Below, in pieces: positions 10,501 through 22,085 of a stretch of 64,000 nt of DNA. The stretch covers positions 5,096,501 to 5,160,500 of the forward strand of contig CM075770.1 in NCBI GenBank assembly GCA_037974665.1, given 5' to 3'. The notes under the pieces are model-generated. The model saw only the letters and a list, made by a program, of their open reading frames with translations, had not been told where the DNA came from and did not search any database. The stretch is from Ehretia macrophylla (Eukaryota > Streptophyta > Magnoliopsida > Boraginales > Ehretiaceae). Each line of letters begins with the position of its first letter. The stretch's first letter is position 1. The translations under genes and the position numbers were made by a program.

Positions 10501-11441
10501 ACGCCCAAGGAAAACTCTATATAACCAATTATCGAATCCTTCCCAAGTGTGCTACTAAACCACCCTACAATTGAACATCCCTAGTCCCAATGTAAGTTTC
10601 TCTCTTAGTGAATTACTTGTTTTGTAATGGGAGCACTTTCTTAAATCACCTGTTTATGAATGTGAATAATTCCACTAATATTTTCTCTTGCATATAGTTC
10701 ATGATGTAAAAATTTTCAACCCCTGCCTCTTACAAGCATGCATGTATGCATATGCAATAGCGAGTAGATATTATGTGCGCACACAAGTGAGACGTAGACC
10801 TCTTAATCTCTGTTAAACGAAGGGTAAATATGTCTTTTCAAACATTATTAACAAAAGCTGAAATACTATTTCTGACAAGTGTATGTTACCCTCTAGAAAA
10901 TTATTGGTGTCATCTCAGCTTAACCCTGTTTTATTACTTTTCTGGGTAGTTAACATCATACTCTCAATTGTTTACCGATCTAGAATAAAATAATTATAAT
11001 TATATACAATCACTAAACTTTGTAAAAGAGATTGTACATTACCACCTCGAAAATATTAAAGAAAATGATTCTCGTTTTGGGTGCAAGATGTTATGAGATC
11101 GATTATCATAATATGTAATATCCCTTTAAAATAATGTAAAATTGGTTTAAACATTTCTTAGAATTCTTTTAAAAAAATTAGGAACCAAAAATGAGTACAT
11201 TTTCTTTTTCGCTAAAGGCTAATAAATTTTTTAATAAAAAATACTATGAAATTTAATTTTTGTTTTAAAAAAATATACATAAATTTTTTGACATTCTTCT
11301 GATCCAGTAAGGGCTGCTGACCCTCATTTAATTTGCCACTGATGGGAGGTCATATTAAATTTCGGCAAACTACAAGATGGTATGCTGCTATTTATCGTAC
11401 ATTTTTTTGTTTCCTCTTGTGAAGAAGCAAAAGTGAAAAAG
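10501..11441. other. 3' flank of F-box gene 1
   Basis: The first 390 bp or so still align with the 3' flank of gene 2. Beyond that the sequence is AT-rich and no gene or element was recognised. Confidence 0.45.
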
Positions 11442-11454
11442 AAAGGTTACTGAG

Positions 11455-12590
11455 CTGCTGCCATGAAGACCATTTGGCTCTTACAAACAAACAAAGTTCA
11501 GTGTGGGTTCGATGGACCTATGCATACCGCTTGAGATATGGCACTTTTTGGGAGGCTAGCATGCCTAGTGATGCAACATGGTATTGGAGGAAACTTTTCA
11601 AGGTGAGGGATATCATGAAACATTATATTTTTCACCTCATTGGCAACGGATCTGATACTTTGTTTTGGGTGGATAACTGGCACCCTCTTGGGTCGTTATT
11701 AGAAACTTTTGGCAAGACAGTCATTAATAGTGTGGGAAGCTCATTGAAAGCTATAGAGTTTCAGATTTCATTGCGGATAATGGTTGGAGATGGCCTGAAG
11801 GCATCTACCCTTTTGATATGATTGCTTCGACTATCAATAGTACTCGGCCAAACGCTTCGATGAGTGACAAAATTGTATGGTTGGGTGAGCTTGATGGCCA
11901 ATTTTCTCTTCATTCAGCTTGGGACATCGTTCGGCTTCCTAAACCAAAAGTTGACTGGCATGTGAACATTTGGTTTAAACAGGCGATCTCTAAGCATGCT
12001 TTTATGACTTGGATTGCGTGGTGTGATCGGCAACCTACCAAGTTTAGAATGATTGAATGGAGTTTGAGAGTTGATCCTCTATGCATTTTCTGTAGAGGAC
12101 AAATTGAAAATAGAGATTACCTCTATTTTGAATGTGGTTTTTCGCGGCCTTTATGGAGGAAGGGGTACAGAATGGCAAAGGGACTTTTTTGGATTAGTAG
12201 TTGGAATCAAATCACAAGATGGATCACAGTTAAATGTTCCAATACTTCCCTGAAAAGTATTATTCTGGAAAAAAAATTTGGAAGCAACAGTTTTTCACAT
12301 TTGGGCAAAAAGGAATCGAAGAATCCACCAAGGTGGGGCTTGTAGTGAAGAGCAGTTGCTTGGTAACATTATTTTTTATGTCAAAAATAGAATGTATAAG
12401 AAGAAAAAGTACAAATATAGTATACAAAATAGAGATATTTGTAGAGACTGAAAGTTGTATCTTATTACGTTAGTTTAGTTGTGTAGGGTTCGGGGTCTTT
12501 TTGTAATGTGGCTATATACGGATTGTACATTTATTTTTTTAATTGAAATACACCTACTTGCTTACTTAGCAAAAAAAAAAAAAAAAAAAA
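11455..12590 (+). mobile_element. 5'-truncated LINE with poly(A) tail
   Basis: The insert encodes the C-terminal part of a plant LINE reverse transcriptase protein. 11474-11821 has the W-R-F motif region (DATWYWRKLFKVRDI, LFWVDNWHP). 11818-12345 has the zf-RVT segment (W-x5-TKFRMIEW, CIFC-x7-YLYFEC). It ends in an A20 tract at 12571-12590. A likely target duplication flanks it: AAAGGTTACTGAG at 11442-11454 and GAAGGTCACTGAG at 12591-12603, 11 of 13 identical. The frame changes at about 11820 and about 12240, so it is dead on arrival or decayed. Confidence 0.8.
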
Positions 12591-12603
12591 GAAGGTCACT
12601 GAG

Positions 12604-13636
12604 AAAAGTAACTCATTGGCATTGATAGTTGTTTAGAATCTTATTTACCTCAGGAAAAGCAGGCATCAATAATCTTACCGGCTCAAATTGCCTCACCATG
12701 TTGGCTCATGAGGAGTCAAAATTCCATTCCTTCATTGGAAAACAAAAGCAGCCAACGTGACTTAACTTCCAACAAGTTAAAGTCTAATGACACAAATTCA
12801 ACTATGTACTAATCTATTAAGTATTGATTCTAATTAATTAATTTAAAATTTTTATAACGCAAAAAATGTATCATTTATGAAATAAATACGAGACGGGATG
12901 TCATAACTTCTATAGACTAAGGAATCACCTTAAGTAAGTTGCTAGCTTGACCTAATTGCATGCAAATTGTACCACTTTACATAAAAGACATGCATTAGCA
13001 AAAAATGAAGATTTAACGGTCCAAGGATTTGATTCTCTTAGATGAATAACTAGTTCTCACGTTATTTATATAAAGGGTATGAGTTCAGTTTATTATGATT
13101 TGAATTCTCTACTATTGTCCACAAGAATTTCAATATTTTGATCCAATTTATTAAATTAATATGTTAACAAACTAATAGTTGAACCTAAACGTTACCGCCA
13201 CCAACAATGTTTCACTGCGTTTTGGCCTGCGGTGCATTACAATAGTTCCTGGTACATGGCAATTTGCATGGTTTAAAATGTAGTGGTATTGACAAAAAAA
13301 AAAAATGAAAAATTTTAGTGGGTATCTTTGGCCTATCATGTTGTTGGGGTCTCTTCACCTTCTTATTCACTTCTTTGCAGTTTCTTCTCAAACATATTTT
13401 GACCGCACCTGGCTTTGTCACGCCACTCAGCAAAGTGGAAAATTTTAAGCTCAAATTTCAGGTTCTATTTCATTTTAATTAAAAAAATGGTTAAAGGCAA
13501 AAGAATCATCAAAGGATAAATAATATTGGTTAACTAATTACAATTTGATCCAACTCCTTAGCAGTGTAGATGTTGATTTGATTCAGAGTAGTGTTATTAA
13601 GTAAAGATAGGAGGGCTAATTCGTCGAATCATTGCC
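12604..13636. other. intergenic stretch
   Basis: No conserved gene, element end or RNA was recognised. The minus-strand frame at 13212-13454 has low coding character. Confidence 0.4.
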
Positions 13637-13639
13637 TAA

Positions 13640-13919
13640 GGTAGCGATTGGTACATTGGAATGGATTTGGGCAGGAATGTAATGAACCAAGGAATGGAAT
13701 GAAAGTGGGAATGGAATGAACTTGGGAATGAGAATGACATGTTTGGTATTCTCTAAGAATTAAGAGTAGTAATTTGAATGTGTTATATAATATGACATAA
13801 TTGCCCTTTTATTATTATAGTATTAAAAATAAGAATAAATATAAACATAATCGTAAACAATATAAACATAAATAATAATAATAATAATAATAATAACAAA
13901 ATAAAAATAATAAATAATA

Positions 13920-13955
<36 letters not shown>

Positions 13956-14534
13956 TATTATTATTATTAATAACAAAATATTATTATATTTTTTTTAAAA
14001 AAAATAAAAATAAATAATAATAATAATAAAATAAATAATAATAATAATTATTATTATTATTATTATTTATTATTATTAATTATTATTTATTTTTATTTTT
14101 ATTATTTTATTTATTTATTTATTATTTTTATTATTTTCTTTTTTTTTTATAATTTTTATTATTTTCATAATAATATTTTTATATTTTTAATTATTATTAT
14201 TATTTATTTTATTTATTTATTATTATTATTATTATCATTTTTATTATTATTATTATTTTTATTATTATTATTTTATTATTATTATTATTATCATAATAAT
14301 AATAATTAAACAAATTATTTATAAACGGTATGGTAGTCAAGTTGATTCCCAAATACATGGGAATGGGCCATTCCCATGTATTTAGTCTGGAATGGCTATT
14401 TCCATGTATGTGAGAATGTGATTCCATTGTGAATGACATTCCCAAGTTCATTCCTTCATACCAAACATGGGAATTAAAATAGAATTGAGAATGTCATTCT
14501 ATTCCCAACTCATTCCCACATACCAATCACTGCC
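13640..14534. mobile_element. Harbinger-like element with giant AAT/ATT interior
   Basis: The ends GGTAGCGATTGGTACATTGGAATG and the inverse of GGCAGTGATTGGTATGTGGG form an imperfect inverted repeat of about 30 bp. TAA flanks both sides (13637-13639 and 14535-14537), fitting the 3-bp TWA duplication of PIF/Harbinger elements. Subterminal GGGAATG/CATTCCC motifs recur many times on both sides. The middle (13870-14315) is AAT and ATT repeats. No transposase frame exists, so it is non-autonomous. Confidence 0.75.
13868..14315. repeat. inverted (AAT)n/(ATT)n microsatellite
   Basis: About 450 bp of AAT units switch in blocks to ATT units. The two halves are complementary and could fold into long hairpins. 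The tract is probably unstable in length. Confidence 0.95.
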
Positions 14535-14537
14535 TAA

Positions 14538-15540
14538 TAGTCTTTAGGGCTATTTCTTCCATTCTTTTATACTTAGAGATCAAGTAGAGTTTCTTTCATA
14601 CCAAAAGAAAAGAGAACAAAAAAGGAAAAAAAGAAAAATACATTTTAAAATAAGGGAGACCGGCATATTTAAAATAAAACCTAAATAAACTAATTCTCTA
14701 ATTAAGTTTTTAGAAATGAGTCGACCACATAATTATTAGGGATGTTCCCGAAAGATGAGAATATCATAAACTTACTTTATGTATTCATTTTATAATTAAT
14801 GACGTGGTGTAATGTCATGTCCAGAGTTCAGACCTCCAACCCGCAGACGAGATTGGTGTTATAGGCATAAAAAATAACTACTTAGATTTTTTTTTTCTAT
14901 TGACTCAAAATTATTAACCCAAGTTATCTTTTATACCACTTATAAATAATTTACAAACACTACATTCCACCGATATGTGATATTACATATAATAAATTAA
15001 TTTTAGTATTTCGTGAAGAGGACCATCTTATATGATACTGAATACATTATTTTTCTTATATTCGAACTTAATATATATATATTTTTTAATTAACATGCAA
15101 TACCATGTGATCATGCAATAGGTAAACCGAATTGTTCCCCGGAAATATCACTCCATCAAAGTTTACTTTTAATAAATAATGTTTTATGTCTTATTCTATT
15201 TTTCCATGTGCGAATTGCGATGAGTCTTCCACCTTAAGTCGGATGATATTTTTGTGCGCAACTTGAGTTTTGAGTATGCAGAAAAGTGTTTTACGGGTAG
15301 AGTTGTGAATTTTGCTACAGCTAATAATTTTGTCTTAGTTGTTTCATGTTTATCGTGAAGTAAATAAATGTGTAAATTGGCTCGTCAATTATAATATCAC
15401 TCAAACCCTTGACAGTCATTCATTGAATCATCTCCCATATCAACTTCTGATTCTCGTAAAAAAGGATAAAGTGAACGAAATCACTCTCAGAATTATCACC
15501 AGTTAGTTCTTGGCCTTAGGCCTCCCTTAAGAGAAAATAA
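14538..15540. other. intergenic stretch
   Basis: No gene or complete element was supported. The sequence is AT-rich with scattered short low-complexity runs. Confidence 0.4.
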
Positions 15541-15544
15541 TAAT

Positions 15545-16365
15545 AATAATAATCTTGTCCTTGCTTCAGATTTTATTAATGCTAAAGTTGATCAGTTCAT
15601 CTACTTGGGTCAATGGTCTTGGCCAAGAAGTTTGCACTTTATGCATCAGTTTGTGGACTCAATGCATCCTCGTACTGGAGAAGATATTGTTCAATGGTGT
15701 GCAGACTGTAGTGGCACATTTAAATCATCATCAACTTGGGAGCGCATCAGAGACAAAAGATCCAAGGTTAACTGGCTAATCTTATATGGGATAAAACTGT
15801 GATCCCAAAGCAAGGTTTCTATACATGACTAATGAATTGGAGTGTCATCAATGAAGCTGAGTGTGAATTTTATAGATTTAGATTAGAGAATCGTGACCAT
15901 TTGTTATTTGAATGTCTTTTTTCTAATAGAATTTGAAGACATTTTTTTTTTGCTTCTTAGGGTGAATAATTTGAATGTGTATTGGAAATTAATTATTTAG
16001 AGACTTTGTTAGATTTGTTAATAGAAGTAATTGAAAGCGGACCTTGTTAAATCTACATTCTGGATTTGTTTATCAAATTTGACAAGAAAAGGAATAGCAG
16101 AATGCACGGCTTGGGGATTAACACAGAAGAACAAATCATTGAGAAGATATTGATGAATGTTAGACGAATGATTGCTCTCCAAAGTAAATATGTGGATAAT
16201 ACCGCAAATAGACTTTTTTTTTCAATTTATGGGGTATTACTGATAGGCTCATGTAAATGGTTGGGTTTGTACAAGATTGTTAGGTGATGACTCATGTATT
16301 TCCATATTTTTTAAAAGTTGAATAAAACGATTATTTACTGAGCTAAAAAGAAAAAAGAAAAAAAA
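15545..16365 (+). pseudogene. LINE C-terminal fragment with A-rich tail
   Basis: Translated pieces in shifting frames match the end of a plant LINE protein: ADCSGTFKSSSTWERIRDKR, then LENRDHLLFECLFSNRI (zf-RVT), then a RKGIAECTAW-type C-terminus at about 16080-16110. It ends in an AAAAAGAAAAAAGAAAAAAAAG tail near 16345-16370. Several stops and frameshifts are present. It is a separate insertion from the LINE at 11455, with different sequence. Confidence 0.65.
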
Positions 16366-16369
16366 GCAA

Positions 16370-16734
16370 AGGTGCCTAAAGATCGATAATTCGGGATACA
16401 AAGCATTTATGTTTATCATGAAGCAAAATCAGTTTTCATATTGACTAGTAAATTATATACTTAATTATCTTTTAGATAATCATACAATTGACCTAGTTCC
16501 AACTCACTTAAGTTCTTTATTAAATAGCAATAAAATAAGCGAATCCCAATAGAATAATCATAATTAAATGAGGTCTTCGACTTATACTTCCTTAAACAAA
16601 ATAAAAAGGCACCAAAACGTTTGTTACACTAGTCAAGTAAAATCTTGTTATAAAGAAATTTTAATTTGGAATCATGTCTTCAACCAATTTTTTTTTTTTT
16701 TAAAGAGAAAGAAAAAAAAAAAAAGGCGAGGGTG
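16370..16734. other. intergenic stretch
   Basis: Nothing recognisable is present apart from a T/A homopolymer tract near 16690. Confidence 0.4.
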
Positions 16735-16930
16735 CCTATACATGCATCAGTTTCCATTTTCTAGCATCCATAAAAAGGCTAATGCCCCCTTCCAACTGAA
16801 AAGCACAATTTATAACAGATGCTGCAATGCTACCATCACTGGAAGTGCGGAGAGTTTGCATGCCACCACTCTGCAGAAACTCAAACACAGGCTCTCTGAG
16901 ATCTTTTTCCCTGATGATCCACTTGTTTTT
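16735..16930 (-). pseudogene. unassigned coding-looking fragment
   Basis: On the minus strand about 60 codons are open and look like protein. The segment starts KWIIREKDLREPVFEFLQ, continues TSSDGSIAASVINCAFQL and ends FMDARKWKLMHV at a stop. Amino-acid use is balanced and unlike the low-complexity frames nearby, so it may be the last exon of a broken gene. I do not recognise the family. It lies immediately beside a truncated hAT-like end and may have been carried by that element. Confidence 0.3.
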
Positions 16931-16949
16931 TTGGTCACGGAGATATTAT

Positions 16950-17092
16950 ATGCGTGACGGGTTATGTGGAGAAGGGATTAAAAGTTTGTCCCTAAACTCA
17001 CCCTATTTTTCATTTTTCACCCCCAGTTCCTACCCCATTTGAAATTGGAGTAAGGTTGGTATCCGCAAAATCCGTTCCAATTGTCATCCCTA
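16950..17092. mobile_element. truncated hAT-like element (one end only)
   Basis: Read on the minus strand it starts TAGGGATGACAATTGG. Toward the other side it has the GACGGGTTATGTGGAG and CCCTATTTTTCATTTTTCACCCCC phrases typical of small hAT-derived repeats in plants. No opposite terminus was found. It sits directly at the upstream edge of the distal duplication block. Confidence 0.5.
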
Positions 17093-17094
17093 AA

Positions 17095-20000
17095 TTTTAG
17101 TAGGGTTGCGAGAGGCCTCACCCCATTAGGATTTGGATGGCGTACAAAGGTGAGAGACCACAAGTACAAACAGGCCTAGGGTTTGTAATTTGTTCCGGAC
17201 CAAAAAAAAAAATCAGCCTTGTGTTACCCTTGTACACCAACCACGCGTGTTTGTGAAAGCCTAAACCCTTCTTGCCTCATACGTGGAAAGATCTGTTCGA
17301 AGCTCTCAACCCCACCCCCCGCCCCCAGTTTGGCTTCTTTCCTCTTCTTTAGCGGTGAATACGGTCGGATCTCTTCTGTTCCATAAACACACACACATAT
17401 ACACATAGACGCCATAAAAGGTAAAGTAAGCTTCTCATATTTTCTGTTTACTAGTCAATTTCTCGTTTTTTCATCAATTTTTGTTCATGACATGACGTGA
17501 ATTACAGTTTGTGCTTGCAATTGATTGTTTAGTCTTGATATAGCTATTATTACCATTATTACCACAAGGGGAAGTAGTTTTTCCCCCAATAATAAAATTT
17601 ACCCAATTGAATTAGAATTACCCTTAAAGCATTTAGTAATCTCCAGTGGTTTTCCGTGGTCCTCTCGATGCTCTAACACCCACATCGGATATGGACTGAA
17701 CAGGGTTGAGGTGGACCAAAGAGGGTTCCAAACTCAAACATTGCAACTAATTGAATTAGAATTACCCTCCAAAGAATTTAGTAATTTCCAGTTGTGTTTA
17801 AGGCCCAAACTTTATATGGACCGAACAGGGTTCCAAACTCAACGATAACAACTAATTGAATTAGTATGATCATCCTTAAAGAATTTGTAATCTCCAGTGG
17901 TGTTTTACTCAATTATCATGAATCTTAGTACCATTATCTAATTTGCTAAATAAAGTTATTAATATTTTTTTATCACAGGGGAAGTAATTGTTTCCACATT
18001 AATGTCATTGCTGCTTTTCCATTAAAGAATTTGGAAAGTTATTTGGATGGAAGGTACGGTTCACATGTATAATCCGAAAGCTATGGCTATGGAGGAGGAA
18101 GAGGGGGTCAAAATCAAAAGGATCAAGAAGCATGATGATGACAGTTTCAAAGAAAAGGAAGAAGCATCTTGTATGGTGGTTGATCGAATCTCAGAATTGC
18201 CTGAATTCATTATTCATCATATCCTGTCTTTTCTCGAATCGCCACGGGAGGTAACTAAAACCAGTGTCTTGTCCAAGAGATGGTATCATCATATTTGGGC
18301 ATCATACCCTGTATTAAATTTCGTAGAGAACCACTTCTGCCAAGGATCAGCATCTTCAACTACTATTTATGGCAACGACTTGCAAGAATTAAGGCTCAAG
18401 TTCATCAACTTTGTAGATAAGTCTTTATTAAGGTATCGGATTAATCAGTTTCGGATCAACAAGTTTTGCCTTCATATCACGCTCGTTGATTCTCATGTGG
18501 CTTCTCTAGCTGAAAAGTGGATAAGGTTTGTAGCACTGAATCAAATTGAAGAGCTAGATCTTCGACTTGGAACATTAAACACCGATGCTCTTATTTCCTT
18601 CAGTTTGCCTCAGAGTTTCTTCTCTGAAAGTAAATCACTCAAAGTTTTAAAATTAGATGGATGTTCAATTGGACCCTCCTGCTGTAGGAATCAAATAGCC
18701 TTGGGTTCTTTGAAAAGCTTATCTCTTCAGCTAGTTTGTTTTAAAGATGAGCAAGTTTTAGATTATATCATATCTAGTTGTCCATTGCTTGAAGAAATCA
18801 TTGTTAGGCATTGCCGTGGATTGAAGAAATTTCAACTTTACGGTCTTCTTAAGCTCAGGTCTGTTGAGGTGGAGGTGGCCACAGAAAGGACTGAACTTGG
18901 ACTCATTGATATCAAGGCTCTTACCCTTCAATCTTTTAGTTTCAACAATGGGGGCCATCATTATATTCCTAGGATCGAAATGGCTGCTTGTAAGAATCTG
19001 AAGGCTCTGTATTTGGTGAACGTTGCTACCGATGACTGGCCATTCCATGACTTCACTGCTCTATTCCCACAGCTCGAAGCATTGGTTTTAGATTCTTGTA
19101 TGATGATCCAAAGAGTTACAATTTCAAGCAGTTGTTTGAAGAGCTTTCGCTTAATCTGGTGTGAAAATTTGCTGGAGGTTGAAATTGAGGCTCCGAATTT
19201 GCTATCATTTCAGTACAAAGGTGATGTGCGTGCTTCTATTTATTCAACCAATACTTGTGGAGAGTGGGAAGCTATTCTTGACTTTACTAGATTTGACCAT
19301 TTCGGGAACGCCGGGTTTGTAATGTTGAGGGAGTTCCTTTCAAATGCTAAGCACTTCAAAGTATTCACTCCCCTTATGAGATTCGACGAGGTACATGCAC
19401 AATCCGATTTAGCAAATATATTAGGTGGTACTGGTACATTTTCTATGACCCATCCTTTACTTCTCTAACATAAAAATGCTCGTGCCTGTCCAGTTTGAAG
19501 TTGATGATTTCGTTGGATTAAGCAACATACGAACTCTTTCAAGTTTTGAACTTGAGCTCTTGAAGCTAGAGATACCATGTCTTTCATCAAATTATCCAGA
19601 TTTTCTTGATGGCCTCCTGTGGAGCTGTCGCCCTCATATGGTGACACTGAGAGTGACTTATGAGCTAGTAAACTGTCCGTATCTGACCGATTTCATCAAG
19701 GTAAGCCATACTTATAATGCTGAACAATTGTGTCTTGGATAAAGGATTGCTTTCTCTACTTTGTCTTTTTTGTTCAAGTATTGTTTCACTTTGTATGCGA
19801 CTATTGCTTTCAATTGATTTCATCGTGCTTATTGTTGATCCACAGTACCTCTATGGGAAGCTAAGCCACACAACTCATACTTGCTGCAATGGTTTTATGA
19901 GATATATTCCGAAGCATAATGCGAATAAAGTTGAAATTGAGATATCTGAACGAGCGTCGAGCAGAGGGAGAGCTACTGACTTGAGTGTTCTGTTGGATAT

Positions 20001-20665
20001 TTTGCCAACCATCGTGGGCCAAGAAATTCAGTTCAGGATAAGTCGTTTGGAAACAATTGCATAAGTTTGTACCTTTGATTATATATATGTCCTCGACTTC
20101 CGGGTATTCATGCTTGTTCTGCAATGTCATTTGCACTTTGGTGGGAGCATTTTCTTAAATCCCTTGCATATGAATGTGAATAATTCCAACAACATTTCTC
20201 TTTTCATGTATGCATATGCAATAGCGAGCAATATCGTGAAAATAATAGTAGCAATAGTTATTCTTATTGCTATTTCTACACTTGCTAATACTGAGCATAG
20301 CAAACTGGCAATTCCAAGTTGATTTCAAGATCTGAATTTTGTGAATATGAGATAGTTCAATGGTATATTTGAACCATCAAATGTCTAGTGCTTGAAACTT
20401 AATTGGACTGCTATATTAGTGGTTTTTGAAACACTTTAAAGTGTTCTGTTCGCATGATCTGCGGGACGCATGTCCCAAACTTCTTGAAATATGAGATATA
20501 GACCCCCCTCAGTTAGGGATCTATTAATTTTTTATGGGTCATTTGAAGATTGTTATAAACAACAAATGAGAGGAAAATGTTTAAATTTTGTCTTAAACTA
20601 AGGATAAATGTGTCTTTTCAAACATTATTAACAAAAAGTAAAATACTAATTCTGATAAGTGTCTA
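17095..20665. repeat. segmental tandem duplication, distal copy
   Basis: This is the homologue of 6540-10890. It lacks the hAT-like insert and has a shorter 3' region. Its upstream part carries extra internal repeats (GAATTAGAATTACCCT and AATCTCCAGTGGT recur at about 17600, 17760 and 17870). Confidence 0.8.
18047..20064 (+). CDS. F-box/LRR-type protein 2 (three exons, 589 aa)
   Basis: Exons 18047-19390, 19494-19700 and 19846-20064 join in phase 0 with GT-AG introns at the same positions as the paralogue at 8230, giving 589 aa. Residues 45-90 form the F-box (DRISELPEFIIHHILSFL, then LSKRWYHHIW), followed by degenerate leucine-rich repeats to the C-terminus. By family it would recruit a substrate to an SCF ubiquitin ligase through ASK1-type adaptors. 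It differs from paralogue 1 by an extra SFKEKE before the F-box, a shorter KKFQLYG stretch (no KKLKKF doubling), a shorter Cys/His segment in exon 3 and the C-terminus LETIA. The proteins are otherwise highly similar, including nearly identical F-boxes, so the duplication is fairly recent. No frame damage is visible. Confidence 0.85.
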
Positions 20666-21002
20666 CTTAGTGTTACTCATAAATGTGTCTTTTCAAACAT
20701 TCACATAGTGTTACTTTTTCCGAATTTTTTGTGAATGAAATGTTTGCTTGATTAGCAGTATTCTGAACTGATGGTGGCCACCGCTGCAATGGTGGGGACG
20801 CGAGTCTCCTGTACTCTGTCTCTACCCTTGTGCTCCTCCTTCTAATCTCTGTTTGTAAACATTCAAGATCTGCTTTTTTTTCTGCCATCTTTTCTGATCT
20901 TTTCCTCACCTGCTCTCTCTTTCCTTCCCTTTGTGCTTCTTGCGCAGACACTCTGTTTCTTTTGTTTCTGCTTCTTCATATTCTCTCTTTGACTTTGAGA
21001 TC

Positions 21003-22085
21003 ATGGATCTCCCACGGATCCTTGAACCATCTATTGATTCTGATTCCATTGATAAAGCTAAACTCTCGCTAGTTGGCAAAGTCATCACTGAAAAACTAAT
21101 TCAAGTCGCGATGGTAAAAAAAGTGGTGAACAAAGGTTGGGGTCTACTCCAACCAGCTGATATTAGTTGCTTGGAAAAAAATACTTTTAGATTTATTTTC
21201 AAGTCCAATATAGATAAACAGCGGGGTTGGAGCCTTCGGCCTTGGTCTATCCAAGGACAACATCTGCTTCTTCATCCATGGAGCGAGGAACTTATTGTTG
21301 AGGAAATGGACCTGGAGCATACTGCATTCTGGGTTCAAGTTCACGGCCTCCCAACTAGTTTCATAAATCCCACAAATGCCCAGAAAATTGGTGATAGGCT
21401 TGCGAGTTGGAAACTGTTGATCTTGATAATAGCAAAAACTCAGATTCGAAAAACTGTATGAGGCTACAGATCAAATGGGACGTGAAGAAACCATTCATCC
21501 CTGGCCTACTTATTGAAAGGAAACATCTTCCAAATATTTGGATCGATCTCAAATATGAAAAGCTTGCGGATTTATGTGTTAATTGTGGTAAGATTGACCA
21601 CATTAGCCTGGAGTGTCTTGAGGATAAAAGGACAAGACTGAATGCTGAAGAAACTGTTGATGTCATAAAACTGGGGCACTGGATTAGAGCTATGTCGGGA
21701 CGCAAGAACATTGGTATTCTGGTAAAATCTCACTTTATCGATGATTTTTTGGTGGAGCATGAGGAGCGTGCCTCCCCACGCGTTGGGGTAGGCTCTACAT
21801 CTGGACAGAATGTGTTAGCCTTTCAGGATGCCCATCAGGGGTCTGACACAATTGGTGAGGAAAACCCAAAAGCAAGTATGGCAGTTGCTGATGCCATGTC
21901 AGGACTTTGCAGATCATTCCAGGATTTCGAGAATATTCCCACCCAACAACCTGGGCCCCCAAATTCTTTGAACCATAATTTACTATCGATTTCTAACGGG
22001 CTTACTAAACCTAACCAAAAGCCTGCCCCACCCTCAGATTCTCTACCAAAAAATGGCCAATTTACTTCATCTACTAAAGTCCCTA
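21003..22085 (+). pseudogene. LINE ORF1, DUF4283-like and CCHC zinc knuckle (5' part)
   Basis: The start at 21003 opens MDLPRILEPSIDSDSID. The N-terminal region has the W-L-P-WS-x10 pattern of the DUF4283 domain found in plant LINE ORF1 proteins (FRFIFKSNIDKQRGW, FWVQVHGLPTSF). A one-base loss near 21400 shifts the frame. The continuation has KWDVKKPFIPGL and a zinc knuckle C-VNC-GKID-H-ISLE-C (CX2CX4HX4C), then a low-complexity proline/serine region. ORF1 proteins bind LINE RNA. The frame continues exactly across the Gypsy insertion into 32039-32366. Confidence 0.75.

Larger units (their letters stand above)
6540..10890. repeat. segmental tandem duplication, proximal copy
   Basis: The block is repeated at about 17095-20665. 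Homology starts upstream of the gene (GGGAGACCACAGAGCACTAG here against GAGAGACCACAAGTACAAAC there). It runs through the F-box gene and into the 3' flank, where CTTTTCAAACATTATTAACA occurs in both copies. This copy carries an extra 1.1-kb hAT-like insertion and an expanded 3' region. Block ends are approximate. Confidence 0.8.

Noticed and set aside
14209-14451. Minus-strand frame with Asn/Ile/Tyr runs
   Set aside because: It is a reading of the AAT/ATT repeat and not a gene.
20673-21088. Glu/Arg-rich minus-strand frames over the LINE leader
   Set aside because: They are the complement of the CT-rich LINE 5' region. The plus strand carries the real ORF1 start at 21003.
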